A stretch of DNA of 64,000 nucleotides from Citromicrobium bathyomarinum (GTDB lineage Bacteria > Pseudomonadota > Alphaproteobacteria > Sphingomonadales > Sphingomonadaceae). Positions within the stretch are counted from its first letter, which is position 1; each line of letters begins with the position of its first letter. A program made the position numbers and the translations under genes. The stretch spans positions 124,001-188,000 of the forward strand of contig NZ_JAINWL010000002.1 of the NCBI RefSeq assembly GCF_021021475.1, read 5' to 3'. A model generated the notes under the pieces. It was given only the letters and a program-made list of their open reading frames with translations. It was not told where the DNA came from and ran no database searches. Below are positions 50,835 through 60,059 of this stretch, in pieces.

Positions 50835-52030
50835 TATGTTCGTGTCCCACGGTCCAGGTCGCCCGACATGAGGCTGCGCAGAATGCCTTCGCGAATGCCG
50901 CGATCGGCAACGCCCAGACGTTCGGCTGGCCACAGGTCGAGGATTGATTCGAGAATTGCACAACCCGCCACGACCAGTTCGGCGCGGTCGGTGCCGATGC
51001 ACGGCACCTTGGCCCGGTCTGCCAGGCTGAGGCCGGAGAGATGCGCGGAAATGTCGCGCATGGAGCGCGACGGCACGATCAGGCCGTCGACTGCACGGCG
51101 ATCGTAATGCGGCAGTTGCAGATGCAGGCTGGCGAGCGTGGTCACCGTGCCGCTGGTGCCCAGCAGGCGGATATCCTCGGCCGACGGCGCATCGCCGATT
51201 CGCCGGGCAAAAGGTGCGAAGCTTTCGTCCACCGTCCGGCGCATCGCGGCGTAGAGGTCCAGCCGGCCCTGCTCGTCATCGGCCTGACCCGGAGTCATGC
51301 CGCCCATCACCGTGTCGGTCAGCGAGACGACACCCCACGGCACGCTCTGCCAGTCGAGAATGCGCGGGATCGCGCCTTCGCCCGGGCCGACCAGAATCAG
51401 CTCGGTCGAGCCGCCGCCGATATCGAAGATCAGCGCGGGGCCGTCCCCCTGTTCGAGCAGGACGTGGCATCCCAGAACCGCCAGCCGTGCCTCTTCCTGC
51501 GCGGAGATGATGTCGAGCACGATGCCCGTTTCCTCGCGCACGCGATCGATGAACTGCGCACCGTTGACCGCCCTGCGGCAGGCTTCGGTGGCGACCGACC
51601 GGGCGAGGAAGACGTTGCGGCGGCGCAGCTTTTCCGCGCAGACATGCAGCGCGCCCAGCGCGCGGTCCATCGCCTCGTCGGACAGCCTTCCCGACAGGGC
51701 AAGGCCTTCGCCAAGGCGTACCACCCGGCTGAACGCGTCGATCACGGTGAAATCCTGCCCCGATGGCCGCGCGATCAGCAGGCGGCAATTATTGGTCCCC
51801 AGGTCGAGCGCGGCATAGGCCTGTCGCCCGCCGCGCGGGCCCTTCTGGCCCGGTCCCGGAGTGCGCTTGGCAGCGCTATTGCGTCGCCTGCCATCGGACT
51901 TGCGGTGGCGTTTGGGAGAATTCGTGGGCTTCGGAGGTTGGTGGTAGCGTTTCTCTGCTACCTCGCCGGACATTTTGCCCTCCGTCGGGTAAGCCCCTTT
52001 GCTGTCGTCCGGCGGCGCGAAGTCCGCCAT
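50834..52030 (-). CDS. ppx: Exopolyphosphatase/GppA-family phosphatase
   Basis: A 398-residue actin-fold phosphatase that hydrolyses polyphosphate or pppGpp. A basic, Pro-rich N-terminal extension (residues ~18-72) precedes the core YAALDLGTNNCRLLIARP. ATEACRRAVNG, ISAQEEARLAV and IFDIGGGSTELILV (phosphate-binding) follow in order. The extension is unusual for the family and may bind RNA or ribosomes given the adjacency to rlmE. ATG at 52030. Confidence 0.88.
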   Translation of the reverse strand: MADFAPPDDSKGAYPTEGKMSGEVAEKRYHQPPKPTNSPKRHRKSDGRRRNSAAKRTPGPGQKGPRGGRQAYAALDLGTNNCRLLIARPSGQDFTVIDAFSRVVRLGEGLALSGRLSDEAMDRALGALHVCAEKLRRRNVFLARSVATEACRRAVNGAQFIDRVREETGIVLDIISAQEEARLAVLGCHVLLEQGDGPALIFDIGGGSTELILVGPGEGAIPRILDWQSVPWGVVSLTDTVMGGMTPGQADDEQGRLDLYAAMRRTVDESFAPFARRIGDAPSAEDIRLLGTSGTVTTLASLHLQLPHYDRRAVDGLIVPSRSMRDISAHLSGLSLADRAKVPCIGTDRAELVVAGCAILESILDLWPAERLGVADRGIREGILRSLMSGDLDRGTRT

Positions 52031-52133
52031 AAGTACTTTTCCAATCCACCCGCAGCGATATCCCGCGGGCACCTGACCCGGACGCTAAACGCCTGGGCGC
52101 ATTTGAGCAAGGCTGGCCTGAGCGGATGAGTGC

Positions 52134-52162
52134 TTGACGCTGCGGCCTCGGCTTTCTAGATG
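52134..52162 (+). promoter_or_regulatory. Sigma-70-type promoter of tRNA-Gln
   Basis: TTGACG (52134-52139), 17-base spacer, TAGATG (52157-52162). It lies about 52 bases before the tRNA. Confidence 0.55.
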
Positions 52163-52214
52163 CGCCGCTTCGCGAACGTGTTCCGCCCGCTCTGCGGGCC
52201 CGTCGCAATGCTAT

Positions 52215-52288
52215 TGCCCCGTCGTCTAATGGTAAGACTACGGACTCTGACTCCGTCAATTGAGGTTCGAATCCTCACGGGGCATCCA
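52215..52288 (+). tRNA. tRNA-Gln (anticodon CTG)
   Basis: A complete cloverleaf: acceptor TGCCCCG/CGGGGCA, a 4-bp D stem GTCT/AGAC, anticodon stem ACGGA/TCCGT with loop CTCTGAC (anticodon CTG at 52247-52249), and T arm TGAGG-TTCGAAT-CCTCA. The U1-A72 pair is typical of tRNA-Gln. The CCA end is encoded (52286-52288), and a short T-run (CTTTTTCC) follows. Confidence 0.95.
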
Positions 52289-52359
52289 GCTTTTTCCAAT
52301 TTCGCCCAACACGTTCTCGGTCCTTGCCGGGCGCGCGATTGCCGCCTATCGCCGCTTCA

Positions 52360-53247
52360 ATGAGCAAAGATGGTGGTGTGCGCGATCTCTACGATCGCCG
52401 GTTTTACGGGGCGCAGGAAGAGGCGGGTTTCGCCGAGGGCGCCAGCAGCTTCGATACGCCGCAGACGCGGCACCCGGCCTACAAGCTGGCTTTCAGCGAC
52501 GAGGAGTTCCTCCTCAAGCCCGAGCTGCGCCCGGTCCGTTTCCAGCTTGAGCTGCTCAAGCCGGAAATGCTGCTGGATCAGGCGGGCGTGGGCAGCACGC
52601 TGGTGATGTACGGCTCTGCGCGAATCCCCTCGACCGAAGATGTCGAGGCGATGGAAAAGCGCGCCGAAAGCGAGCCCGAGGATGAGGCGAAGGTCACCCG
52701 GAGCCTGATCGGCAAGGCCAAGTATTATCAGGAGGCCTACAACCTCGCCCGGATGGTCACCGAAAAGGCGATCATCGAGAATGGCGAGCGGCAGTTCGTG
52801 GTCACCACCGGTGGCGGGCCGTCGATCATGGAAGCGGGCAATCGCGGCGCAAGCGATGCGGGCGGCGAGAGCATCGGCCTCAACATCGTGCTGCCGCACG
52901 AGCAGGCGCCCAACACCTACGTCACGCCCTATCTCAGCTTCCAGTTCCACTATTTCGCGCTGCGTAAGATGCACTTCCTGCTGCGCGCGAAGGCGGTGGC
53001 GGTGTTCCCCGGCGGGTTCGGGACCTTCGACGAGTTCTTCGAACTGCTGACGCTGATCCAGACCGGCAAGATGAAGCCAATGCCGATCCTGCTGTTCGGC
53101 GAGGATTTCTGGAGCCGGGTGATCAATTTCGAGGCGCTGGCCGAGGAAGGGACGATCTCCGCGCGCGATCTCGACCTGATCACCTGGTGCGAAACCGCCG
53201 ACGAGGCATGGGCGGCGATCGCCAAGTTCTACGACCTGAAGGCTTAA
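52360..53247 (+). CDS. LOG-family (TIGR00730-like) Rossmann-fold protein
   Basis: A 295-residue protein of the LOG/lysine-decarboxylase-like superfamily. The signature motifs are TTGGGPSIMEAGNRGASDAGGESIGLNI and FPGGFGTFDEFFELLTLIQTGKM (PGGxGTxxE). Smaller relatives release cytokinin-type bases from nucleotides; this longer type has an N-terminal extension (residues ~1-90) and an unknown substrate. Start ATG at 52360 lies 36 bases into an open frame that begins earlier. Confidence 0.85.
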   Translation: MSKDGGVRDLYDRRFYGAQEEAGFAEGASSFDTPQTRHPAYKLAFSDEEFLLKPELRPVRFQLELLKPEMLLDQAGVGSTLVMYGSARIPSTEDVEAMEKRAESEPEDEAKVTRSLIGKAKYYQEAYNLARMVTEKAIIENGERQFVVTTGGGPSIMEAGNRGASDAGGESIGLNIVLPHEQAPNTYVTPYLSFQFHYFALRKMHFLLRAKAVAVFPGGFGTFDEFFELLTLIQTGKMKPMPILLFGEDFWSRVINFEALAEEGTISARDLDLITWCETADEAWAAIAKFYDLKA

Positions 53248-53281
53248 CAGGCGCGGGCCGCGCGGCCCGGGCTTCGTGCGC

Positions 53282-54103
53282 CTAGTCCGACAGCTTCCTC
53301 ACCGCCTGATGCCCCATCGGCCCGTGGCCGTCGCCGAAGCCCGGCGCGTTCTCGATTGCCGCGCGGGTGAACTGGCGGGCGAGGCGGATCGCGTGATGCA
53401 GCGGTTGCCCGTGGCCGACCAGCGTGGCGATCGCGGCGGACAGAGTGCAGCCCGTGCCGTGTGTGTGGCGCGAATCGATCTTCGCATCGTCGAACTGCAT
53501 CAGGAAGCCTTCGGGCGAACACAGGATGTCGATCACCCGCGCATCGTCCGTGTGCCCGCCCTTCGCGAGCACGTGGCAGTCATTCGCCTCGGCCAGCGCG
53601 ATCGACGCCTCCACGATCTGCCCGGTATCGGTCAGCGATCGTCCGGCGAGAATTTCGAGTTCGGGAAGGTTGGGCGTGAGCAGCGTCGCCAGCGGGAACA
53701 GCTGCTCGCGCATGATCTCCACCGCATCTTCGCGCAGCAGCCGCGCGCCCGAGGTGGCGACCATCACCGGGTCGAGGATCAGTGGCACACCCTGCGCCTC
53801 GGGCAGGGTGGCCAGGCCCTTGGCGACCTCGGCGATGATCCCGTCATCGTGGAGCATGCCGATCTTGATCGCGTCCGCGCCGAAATCGGTCAGGCAGGAA
53901 TCGATCTGTTCGACCACGAAATCGCCGCCGAGCGGAGTGATTCCCTGCACCCCGCGCGAATTCTGCGCGGTGATCGCGGTGATCGCGGTCATCGCATAGC
54001 CGCCCAGCATCGTGATCGTCTTGATGTCAGCCTGAATGCCGGCACCGCCGCCCGAATCGGACCCGGCGATGGAAAGAATGCGGGGAGGGGGCTTGTCGCT
54101 CAT
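53282..54103 (-). CDS. thiD: Hydroxymethylpyrimidine/phosphomethylpyrimidine kinase
   Basis: Phosphorylates HMP and HMP-P in thiamine synthesis. The 273-residue ribokinase-fold protein starts PRILSIAGSDSGGGAGIQADIKT. It has AITAQNSRGVQG, LDPVMVATSGARLL and HTHGTGCTLSAAIA (the catalytic Asp region normally G-T/S-G-C). Its start overlaps the DUF1272 stop by four bases, so glmM-DUF1272-thiD is one transcript. Confidence 0.95.
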   Translation of the reverse strand: MSDKPPPRILSIAGSDSGGGAGIQADIKTITMLGGYAMTAITAITAQNSRGVQGITPLGGDFVVEQIDSCLTDFGADAIKIGMLHDDGIIAEVAKGLATLPEAQGVPLILDPVMVATSGARLLREDAVEIMREQLFPLATLLTPNLPELEILAGRSLTDTGQIVEASIALAEANDCHVLAKGGHTDDARVIDILCSPEGFLMQFDDAKIDSRHTHGTGCTLSAAIATLVGHGQPLHHAIRLARQFTRAAIENAPGFGDGHGPMGHQAVRKLSD

Positions 54104-54324
54104 CCCTTGAACTTGCGCTCGGTGCTGGCGGGATATTTCTCGAGGAGGTCGCCCGTTCGTGTCGGGCGGTCCATCAGTTCGCCTCCGCAATTGGGGCACA
54201 GATCGTCCAGCGCCTCCGCACACGACGCACAGAAGGTGCATTCAAAGCTGCAGATGAAGGCGCCCGGCCGGGGCGCGGGCAGATCCACACCGCAGCGTTC
54301 GCAATCGGGCCGCATGTCGAGCAT
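54100..54324 (-). CDS. DUF1272 zinc-ribbon protein
   Basis: A 74-residue cysteine-rich protein. Cysteine pairs CERC (residue ~8), CSFECTFCASC and CPNC suggest two zinc sites. The family (DUF1272) is widespread but uncharacterised. Start ATG at 54324 shares a base with the glmM stop (TGATG); its own stop overlaps the thiD start (ATGA). The coupling is to genes of different pathways, so no shared function is implied. Confidence 0.88.
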   Translation of the reverse strand: MLDMRPDCERCGVDLPAPRPGAFICSFECTFCASCAEALDDLCPNCGGELMDRPTRTGDLLEKYPASTERKFKG

Positions 54325-55661
54325 CAGCTGGCCGCCCTGACCGCGTCGCACACCGCGTCGACCACCTGTTCCACCTCGCCCGCATCGTCGCCCTCGGCCA
54401 TCACGCGGATCAGCGGCTCGGTGCCCGAAGCGCGGATCACCAGCCGGCCCTTGCCCGCCAGCGCCCGCTCCGCATCCTTGATCGCGGACTTGACCGTTTC
54501 CGCGTCGAGCGGGCTCGCCCCGTCGTAGCGCACGTTCTTGAGCAGCTGGGGCACGGGCTCAAACATCCGCAGTTCTTCCGACGCGGGGCGGTTGGAGCGG
54601 ACCAGGCTGGCGAGCACGCGCATCGCCGCGACCGTTCCGTCGCCGGTGGTCGCATGGTCGAGCAGGATCATGTGGCCCGACTGTTCGCCGCCGACATTGA
54701 ACCCGCCGCTGCGCATCCGGCCCAGAACATAGCGATCGCCGACCTTGGTCCGCTCCAGCGTCAGACCCTTGCCTTCCAGATAGCGTTCGAGGCCGAGGTT
54801 GCTCATCACCGTGGCGACCACGCCGCCACCGCGCAGCTGGCCCTTTTCCGCCATGCGGGTCGCGATCGAGGCCATGATCTGGTCGCCGTCGATCGCCTCG
54901 CCCTTCTCGTCGATCACGATCAGCCGATCCGCATCGCCATCCAGCGCAATGCCGATATCGGCACCGGTCTCCACGACCTTGGCCTTGACCGCGTCGAGCG
55001 AGGTCGAGCCGACCCCGTCGTTGATATTGGTCCCGTCCGGATCGACGCCCAGCGTGATGACCTCCGCGCCCAGTTCCCAGATCGCGCTGGGGGCGACCTG
55101 ATAGGCCGCGCCATTGGCGCAATCGACGACGACCTTCAGATCGTCGAACCGGGTCTTGTCGCTGACCGACTGCTTGACCGCGTGGATATAGCGTCCGCGG
55201 GAATCCTCGATCCGGCGCGCGCGGCCGATCTCGCTGGCGGGCACCAGTTCGGGCTCCTGTTCGATCAGCGCCTCGATCGCAGCCTCGTCCTCGTCCGACA
55301 GTTTGAAGCCATCGGGGCCGAACAGCTTGATGCCGTTGTCCTGATACGGATTGTGGCTGGCCGAGATCATCACCCCCAGATCCGCGCGCATCTCACGCGT
55401 CAGCATGGCGATCGCGGGGGTGGGCAGCGGCCCGGTCTGGATCACGTTCACGCCCATGCTGGTGAAGCCCGCGACCAGCGCGTTCTCGACCATGTAGCCC
55501 GACAGGCGCGTGTCCTTGCCGATCACCACCCGGTGGCGATGGTCGCCCCTGCGGAAATGCGCGCCCGCGGCCTGCGCGACGCGCATCGCCATGGCGGCGG
55601 TCATTGCGCCCTTGTTGGTCTCTCCGCGAATTCCGTCGGTGCCGAAGTATTTGCGTGCCAT
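54324..55661 (-). CDS. glmM: Phosphoglucosamine mutase
   Basis: Converts glucosamine-6-phosphate to glucosamine-1-phosphate for UDP-GlcNAc and cell-wall synthesis. The 445-residue product begins [16 protein letters not shown]. It has the phosphoserine loop [17 protein letters not shown] (residue ~100), the metal-binding DGDADR (~245), the sugar loop GGEQSGH (~325) and the phosphate-binding [12 protein letters not shown] near the end. ATG at 55661 is the family start; the open frame continues upstream without similarity. Confidence 0.97.
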   Translation of the reverse strand: MARKYFGTDGIRGETNKGAMTAAMAMRVAQAAGAHFRRGDHRHRVVIGKDTRLSGYMVENALVAGFTSMGVNVIQTGPLPTPAIAMLTREMRADLGVMISASHNPYQDNGIKLFGPDGFKLSDEDEAAIEALIEQEPELVPASEIGRARRIEDSRGRYIHAVKQSVSDKTRFDDLKVVVDCANGAAYQVAPSAIWELGAEVITLGVDPDGTNINDGVGSTSLDAVKAKVVETGADIGIALDGDADRLIVIDEKGEAIDGDQIMASIATRMAEKGQLRGGGVVATVMSNLGLERYLEGKGLTLERTKVGDRYVLGRMRSGGFNVGGEQSGHMILLDHATTGDGTVAAMRVLASLVRSNRPASEELRMFEPVPQLLKNVRYDGASPLDAETVKSAIKDAERALAGKGRLVIRASGTEPLIRVMAEGDDAGEVEQVVDAVCDAVRAAS

Positions 55662-55762
55662 GATCGAGGTCTTCACACCCTTGCTTGTCGTCTGTACCGA
55701 GGCGATCCCGTGGAGCGCGCTTGTGGACGCGCAGGCACGGCGATGGAAGGGGGCAATCGCGC

Positions 55763-57082
55763 TTGTCGGCACCTGAGACAACCCGTCCCGCACGGCTGGT
55801 GACTTTGCGCCTGCCGGTCTGGTGGACCTTCGGCGGGCTCGTCGCGGGGCTGATCGCCGGATCGCTGATCGCCGGGCGGCCGGTTGCGGACAGCATTCTG
55901 CCGGTCACCGGACCGGCGGGCGCGCTGTGGCTGCGCGCCTTGCAGATGACGATCATCCCGCTGGTCGCTGCGCTGCTGGTGCTGGGCATCACCCAGCTTG
56001 CCAGTGCCGCGCGCGCCGGGGCGACGGCGCGACGGATGCTGGTGTTCGTCGCGGCGGCGCTGGTCTTCGGCGGGGTTGCGACATTGATCGCGATGCCGTT
56101 GTTGCTCGATGCGGTGCCCGCGCCTGCCGGCGCGCAAAGCCTGCTGGCTGCGAATGTCGAGCCGCAGGAGGTGCCCGGCCTGAGCGAATTCATCCTCTCG
56201 CTGATCGCGCCCAACATTATCGCCGCCGCGGCCGAGACCGCGATGCTGCCGCTAACGATCTTCTTTGCGCTGTTCGCGGTTGCGATCACCCGCTTGGCGC
56301 CCGAGCAGTCCGCAATCCTGCGCAGCTTTTTCGAAGCGGTTGCGAATGCGATGCTGATGGTGATCGGCTGGGTGCTGTGGGTTGCGCCGGTCGGGGTCTT
56401 CGCGCTGGCGCTCGGGGTCGCGGTGCGCGCAGGGGGGGATGCGGCGTTCCTGACGCTGATCCACTATATCGCGACCGTCGCGGCGATGGGCGGGATCGTG
56501 CTGGTTGCGGCCTTCGCGGTCGGCGCGGTGCGGCACGGGCCGCTGCGTTTCGCACGCGCGCTGCTGCCCGCGCAGGCGGTCGCCATCTCCACCCAAAGCT
56601 CGCTTGCCAGCCTGCCCGCGATGCTGGCGAGCGCGCGGCGGCTCGACATCAGCGAGAACGTTGCCGATTTCGTGCTGCCGCTGTCGGTCGCGATCTTCCG
56701 CGCGACCAGCCCGGCGATGAACCTCGCCGTGGCGATCTACGTCGCGCACCTATTCGGGATCGAGCTGAGCCTCACCGCCATGCTCGCCGGGCTGGCGGTC
56801 GCCTTCGTGATCTCGATCGGGTCGGTCAGCCTGCCCGGCACGATCAGCTTCGTCGTCTCGATCGGGCCGATCGCGCTGGCGATGGGCGTCCCGGTCGAGC
56901 CGCTGGCGTTGCTGGTCGCGGTGGAGATGATCCCCGACATCATGCGCACGCTGGCCAACGTGACCGCCGACGTCGCGCTCGCCAGTGCGACCGATCGCGA
57001 GGGCGCAAGCGAATTCCCGAACGAAAGCGGCGAAAATCTTGCAACGGATGCCGCGCCCGCGCGTTCACTTACCGACAGCTGA
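55763..57082 (+). CDS. Dicarboxylate/amino acid:cation symporter
   Basis: A 439-residue DAACS-family transporter with about eight helices plus re-entrant loops. [18 protein letters not shown] is the Ser-rich first loop, [19 protein letters not shown] the substrate helix, and [17 protein letters not shown] the second hairpin. It imports C4-dicarboxylates, glutamate or related anions with sodium or protons. The start is probably TTG at 55763 because GGAAGGGGG sits 7 bases before it; a GTG at 55799 is the alternative. Divergent from glmM. Confidence 0.85.
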   Translation: MSAPETTRPARLVTLRLPVWWTFGGLVAGLIAGSLIAGRPVADSILPVTGPAGALWLRALQMTIIPLVAALLVLGITQLASAARAGATARRMLVFVAAALVFGGVATLIAMPLLLDAVPAPAGAQSLLAANVEPQEVPGLSEFILSLIAPNIIAAAAETAMLPLTIFFALFAVAITRLAPEQSAILRSFFEAVANAMLMVIGWVLWVAPVGVFALALGVAVRAGGDAAFLTLIHYIATVAAMGGIVLVAAFAVGAVRHGPLRFARALLPAQAVAISTQSSLASLPAMLASARRLDISENVADFVLPLSVAIFRATSPAMNLAVAIYVAHLFGIELSLTAMLAGLAVAFVISIGSVSLPGTISFVVSIGPIALAMGVPVEPLALLVAVEMIPDIMRTLANVTADVALASATDREGASEFPNESGENLATDAAPARSLTDS

Positions 57083-57114
57083 ACCACAAACCCAAAGAAT
57101 GGGAGACAACACAC

Positions 57115-57729
57115 ATGGCTTTCGAAGTTACCCCGCTGCCCTATCCGGACACCGTGCTGGCCCCGGCGGTCTCCGCCGAGACGCTCAGCTACCACCACGG
57201 CAAGCACCACAAGGCCTATATCGACAAGACCAACGCGGCGATCGAAGGCACCGATCACGCGGACAAGTCGCTTGAGGAAATCATCGCTGCCGCGCGCGGC
57301 AGCGACCAGGGCCTGTTCAACAATTCGGCGCAGAGCTGGAACCACGGGTTCTATTGGAACTCGATGGCGGGCGAAGAAACCGCCGCCTCAGACGAGCTCA
57401 AGAGCATGATCGAAAGCGCTTTCGGCTCGGTCGATGCGCTCAAGGAAAAGCTGCAGGAACGCGGTGCCGGCCACTTCGCCAGCGGCTGGGTGTGGCTCGC
57501 CGAAAAGGGCGGCAAGCTCTCGATCGAGGAAACCCATGACGGCGACACGCTGGCCGACCAGGCCGGGGTGAACCCGCTGCTCGTGATCGACCTGTGGGAG
57601 CATGCCTACTATCTCGACCACCAGAATGCGCGTCCGGCCTATCTGAAGGCGGTGACGACCGAGAAGCTGAACTGGGGCTTCGCGAGCGAGAACCTCGCGC
57701 GCGGTGAAACCTGGAAATATTCCAGCTGA
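57115..57729 (+). CDS. sodB: Superoxide dismutase (Fe type)
   Basis: Dismutates superoxide to peroxide and oxygen. The 204-residue product has metal ligands His27 (SYHHGKHHKAYID), His in NSAQSWNHGFYW, and Asp/His in DLWEHAYYLDHQN. The Gln within NSAQSWNH is the FeSOD hallmark; iron preference is an inference. GGGAG precedes the ATG. It follows the symporter by 32 bases and is closed by a strong terminator. Confidence 0.95.
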   Translation: MAFEVTPLPYPDTVLAPAVSAETLSYHHGKHHKAYIDKTNAAIEGTDHADKSLEEIIAAARGSDQGLFNNSAQSWNHGFYWNSMAGEETAASDELKSMIESAFGSVDALKEKLQERGAGHFASGWVWLAEKGGKLSIEETHDGDTLADQAGVNPLLVIDLWEHAYYLDHQNARPAYLKAVTTEKLNWGFASENLARGETWKYSS

Positions 57730-57754
57730 TCGGACGAGCTATCGTCAATGATTG

Positions 57755-57794
57755 AAAAGGGGGCGGGCCGCGCTGCGGTCCGGCCCCTTTTTTG
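57755..57794 (+). terminator. Rho-independent terminator of sodB
   Basis: AAAAGGGG...GGGCCGC / GCGGTCC...CCCCTTTT stem followed by TTTTTT, 26 bases after the sodB stop. Confidence 0.85.
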
Positions 57795-57805
57795 TGAAGT
57801 GGGTA

Positions 57806-59002
57806 TTACCCGTTGGGCGGAGGCGTGAGGGTCTCGTCCGCCTCTTCGATCAGCGGGGTTTGGAACAGCGGTTCGCCGAAGATGAAGCCGAGCAGGTTGG
57901 GCCGCCCGACATGGTCGAAGAAGGCGGTCAGCATCAGCAGCAGCGGGACCGACAGCAGTGCGCCGATCGCGCCCCAGATCCAGGTGAAATAGGAAAAGGC
58001 GAGCAGGATCATGACCGGGTTCATGGTGAACCGGCGGCCGAGGATCGCGGGCGTGATCGCATTCGCCTCGAACACGTGCAGCGTGATGTAGGCGACCGCA
58101 GGGATCATGCCGAGAAACATCGAATCCGCCGTGCCCAGCCCGAACAGCACCAGCAGGCCGGTCATCGCCAGCGGGCCGACATAGGGGATGAAATTGAGCA
58201 GCATTGCGAGGCCGCCCCACATGACCGGCGCGGGCAGGCCCATCGCCCACGCGCCCAGCGCGACGACGATGCCGACGCCCAGATTGATCCAGGCCACGGT
58301 CAGGATGTAAGCCGCCACCCGGTCCTGCACCTCGCGCAGCACGCGGGCCGCCTTGACGCTGGTGCCGAAGCTGGTCCGTCCGAACAGGATGTTGCGCCTC
58401 AGCCGCCCACGCGCCTCGACCATGAAGAACGCCATCAGGAAGGTCAGCATTACTTCCAGCAGCAGCACCGGCGCGCTGATCGCGACCTGCTGGAACACCG
58501 AAGGCCCGGCCAGCACCACCTCGGTCGCGCCCGATTCACCGACCAAGTCGGTCAGCCGCTCGTTGGCGTTGGCGAGCCAGGCAAACTCCTCCTGCATCTC
58601 GCGGTAGCGCGATCCGATCTGCTCGATCAGTTCGGGCAGCCGGTCGAACAGAGAGAAAGCGGGCTGCAGGATCGCGCTGAAGGCGAGCACCACGATCGCG
58701 ACGAAAATGACCAGCGCGAGCACCGAGGCAAGCGTGTTGGGCACGCCCCATGACGACAGGCGATCGGCCAGCGGGGCGAGCAATACGGTCAGGAGAACGG
58801 CGGCGGTGACCGGCAGGAAAACCACCGAGCCTATCGACAGGACGAAGGGCAGGGCGAGGAACAGCCCCACGCCCAGCAGCAGCACCAGCGTGCTCAGCAG
58901 GCGCAGTTCCTGTTCGGCCAGCAGTGTGCGTTTCTTGGAACCGCCGGTAGCACGTGGCGGCTTGTCAGGCCGACGTTCCGCTTCGCCCCCCGGCTCGCTC
59001 AT
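57806..59002 (-). CDS. AI-2E-family transporter
   Basis: A 398-residue membrane protein with about eight helices. The family's C-terminal signature is WGGLAMLLNFIPYVGPLAMTGLLVLFGLG, followed by EANAITPAILGRRFTMNPVMILLAFSYFTWIWGAIGALLSVPLL (residues ~310-355). Members include an AI-2 exporter in E. coli and sodium/proton antiporters elsewhere; the substrate here is unknown. An acidic N-terminal tail precedes the first helix. It is downstream of ecfG on the same strand, 60 bases away. Confidence 0.88.
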   Translation of the reverse strand: MSEPGGEAERRPDKPPRATGGSKKRTLLAEQELRLLSTLVLLLGVGLFLALPFVLSIGSVVFLPVTAAVLLTVLLAPLADRLSSWGVPNTLASVLALVIFVAIVVLAFSAILQPAFSLFDRLPELIEQIGSRYREMQEEFAWLANANERLTDLVGESGATEVVLAGPSVFQQVAISAPVLLLEVMLTFLMAFFMVEARGRLRRNILFGRTSFGTSVKAARVLREVQDRVAAYILTVAWINLGVGIVVALGAWAMGLPAPVMWGGLAMLLNFIPYVGPLAMTGLLVLFGLGTADSMFLGMIPAVAYITLHVFEANAITPAILGRRFTMNPVMILLAFSYFTWIWGAIGALLSVPLLLMLTAFFDHVGRPNLLGFIFGEPLFQTPLIEEADETLTPPPNG

Positions 59003-59062
59003 CGTGGCGATCCGGCGATGCAGTGTGCGGTCAGGGCGCGCCCGGGCAGGGCGCGGATGCCA

Positions 59063-59683
59063 TCAGCTGCGCCCATTGGTCGGTTCGGCCAGACCATTGC
59101 CCGCTGCGACATCGTCCAGCTCTTCCAGAATCGCGCGGTGGGCGGTGTCGTCGTCGATCGAGCGGCGCGGGATATCGCCATCGGCAAGCATCGCATTGAG
59201 CGCGGCGCGGGCGCGGCCCACGCGGCTCTTGATCGTGCCGACCGCGCAGCCGCAGATATTGGCCGCTTCTTCGTAGGAGAAGCCACCCGCGCCCACCAGC
59301 AGCAGCGCCTCGCGCCGCTCGGGCGGCAGGGTCAGCAGCGCACGGTGCATGTCGGACAGGTGGATCGGCTCTTCCTGGCCCGCCGGGGCGGTCAGGATGC
59401 GTTCGGCAACGTTCTCGTCATATTCGCCGCGAAAGCGGTTGCGGCGCATGTCGGTGAGGTAGGCATTGCGCAGGATCACGAAGGTCCACGCGCGCATGCT
59501 GGTGCCCGGCTCGAACCGCTCCTGCGCGGCCCACGCCTTCATCAGCGTTTCCTGCACAAGATCGTCGGCCATGTCGGGCCTGCCGCACAGCCCGCGCGCA
59601 AAGGCGCGTAGGTGCGGAACCACGCCCGTCAGCTCACGCTTGAACTCGACCGGATCGGCGGCGGGTGCGGGGTGCCCGCTCAT
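59063..59683 (-). CDS. ecfG: General stress response sigma factor EcfG
   Basis: A 206-residue ECF15-group sigma factor. Region 2 is HLRAFARGLCGRPDMADDLVQETLMKAWAAQERFEPGTSMRAWTFVILRNAYLTDMRR (residues ~23-80) and region 4 is LLTLPPERREALLLVGAGGFSYEEAANICGCAVGTIKSRVGRARAAL (~116-162). It is held by NepR and released when phosphorylated PhyR binds NepR. The start overlaps nepR (ATGA). It should read GGAAC/CGTT promoters, several of which are visible nearby. Confidence 0.95.
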   Translation of the reverse strand: MSGHPAPAADPVEFKRELTGVVPHLRAFARGLCGRPDMADDLVQETLMKAWAAQERFEPGTSMRAWTFVILRNAYLTDMRRNRFRGEYDENVAERILTAPAGQEEPIHLSDMHRALLTLPPERREALLLVGAGGFSYEEAANICGCAVGTIKSRVGRARAALNAMLADGDIPRRSIDDDTAHRAILEELDDVAAGNGLAEPTNGRS

Positions 59684-59892
59684 GACTTGCCACCGCCCTT
59701 GTCGGCGTCTTTTTCAGGATCGTCGAACTGAGCGAGCAAATCCTTGAAGCTGTCGGGAATCGGTTCGTCGACCACGGAGTCGTAAAGGCTTCGCAGGCTG
59801 TCCGCCCAGCGAGGCTCTTCCATGCTCGCGCCATCCTTGCCAGCGCCCTTGAGGTGCTGGCTCTGCGTATCTGGAGTGTGTTTTTCGTTCAT
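59680..59892 (-). CDS. nepR: Anti-sigma factor NepR
   Basis: A 70-residue protein. The two short helices of NepR are LRSLYDSVVDEPIPDSFKDLLAQF (residues 33-56), the family core; the N-terminus is Lys/Gln-rich and disordered. It sequesters EcfG in unstressed cells. ATG at 59892 is chosen; the open frame runs further up without the conserved motif. nepR-ecfG overlap by four bases. Confidence 0.95.
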   Translation of the reverse strand: MNEKHTPDTQSQHLKGAGKDGASMEEPRWADSLRSLYDSVVDEPIPDSFKDLLAQFDDPEKDADKGGGKS

Positions 59893-59965
59893 GCCTGTCG
59901 GCTTACATGGGGCATCGGTAGCCGAAACCCAAGCCTGCCCTTCCCATAATCGATCCAAGACAACA

Positions 59966-59992
59966 GGAACGTTGCTGCCCGCGCGTGGTTCC
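59966..59992. promoter_or_regulatory. Nearly symmetric sigma-EcfG promoter between nepR and the sensor kinase
   Basis: Minus strand: GGAAC, 16-base spacer, CGTT (perfect consensus) toward nepR-ecfG, 74 bases from the nepR start. Plus strand: the same DNA reads GGAAC, 16-base spacer, GGTT toward the kinase. The element is bounded by GGAAC and GTTCC, so both -35 boxes are perfect. Confidence 0.75.
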
Positions 59993-60059
59993 CTTGCTAA
60001 ATCCAGCATTCACCAGGCCGCCGGACGCGCGGCCCGAACGATATTCAAGCGGAGCAGTA

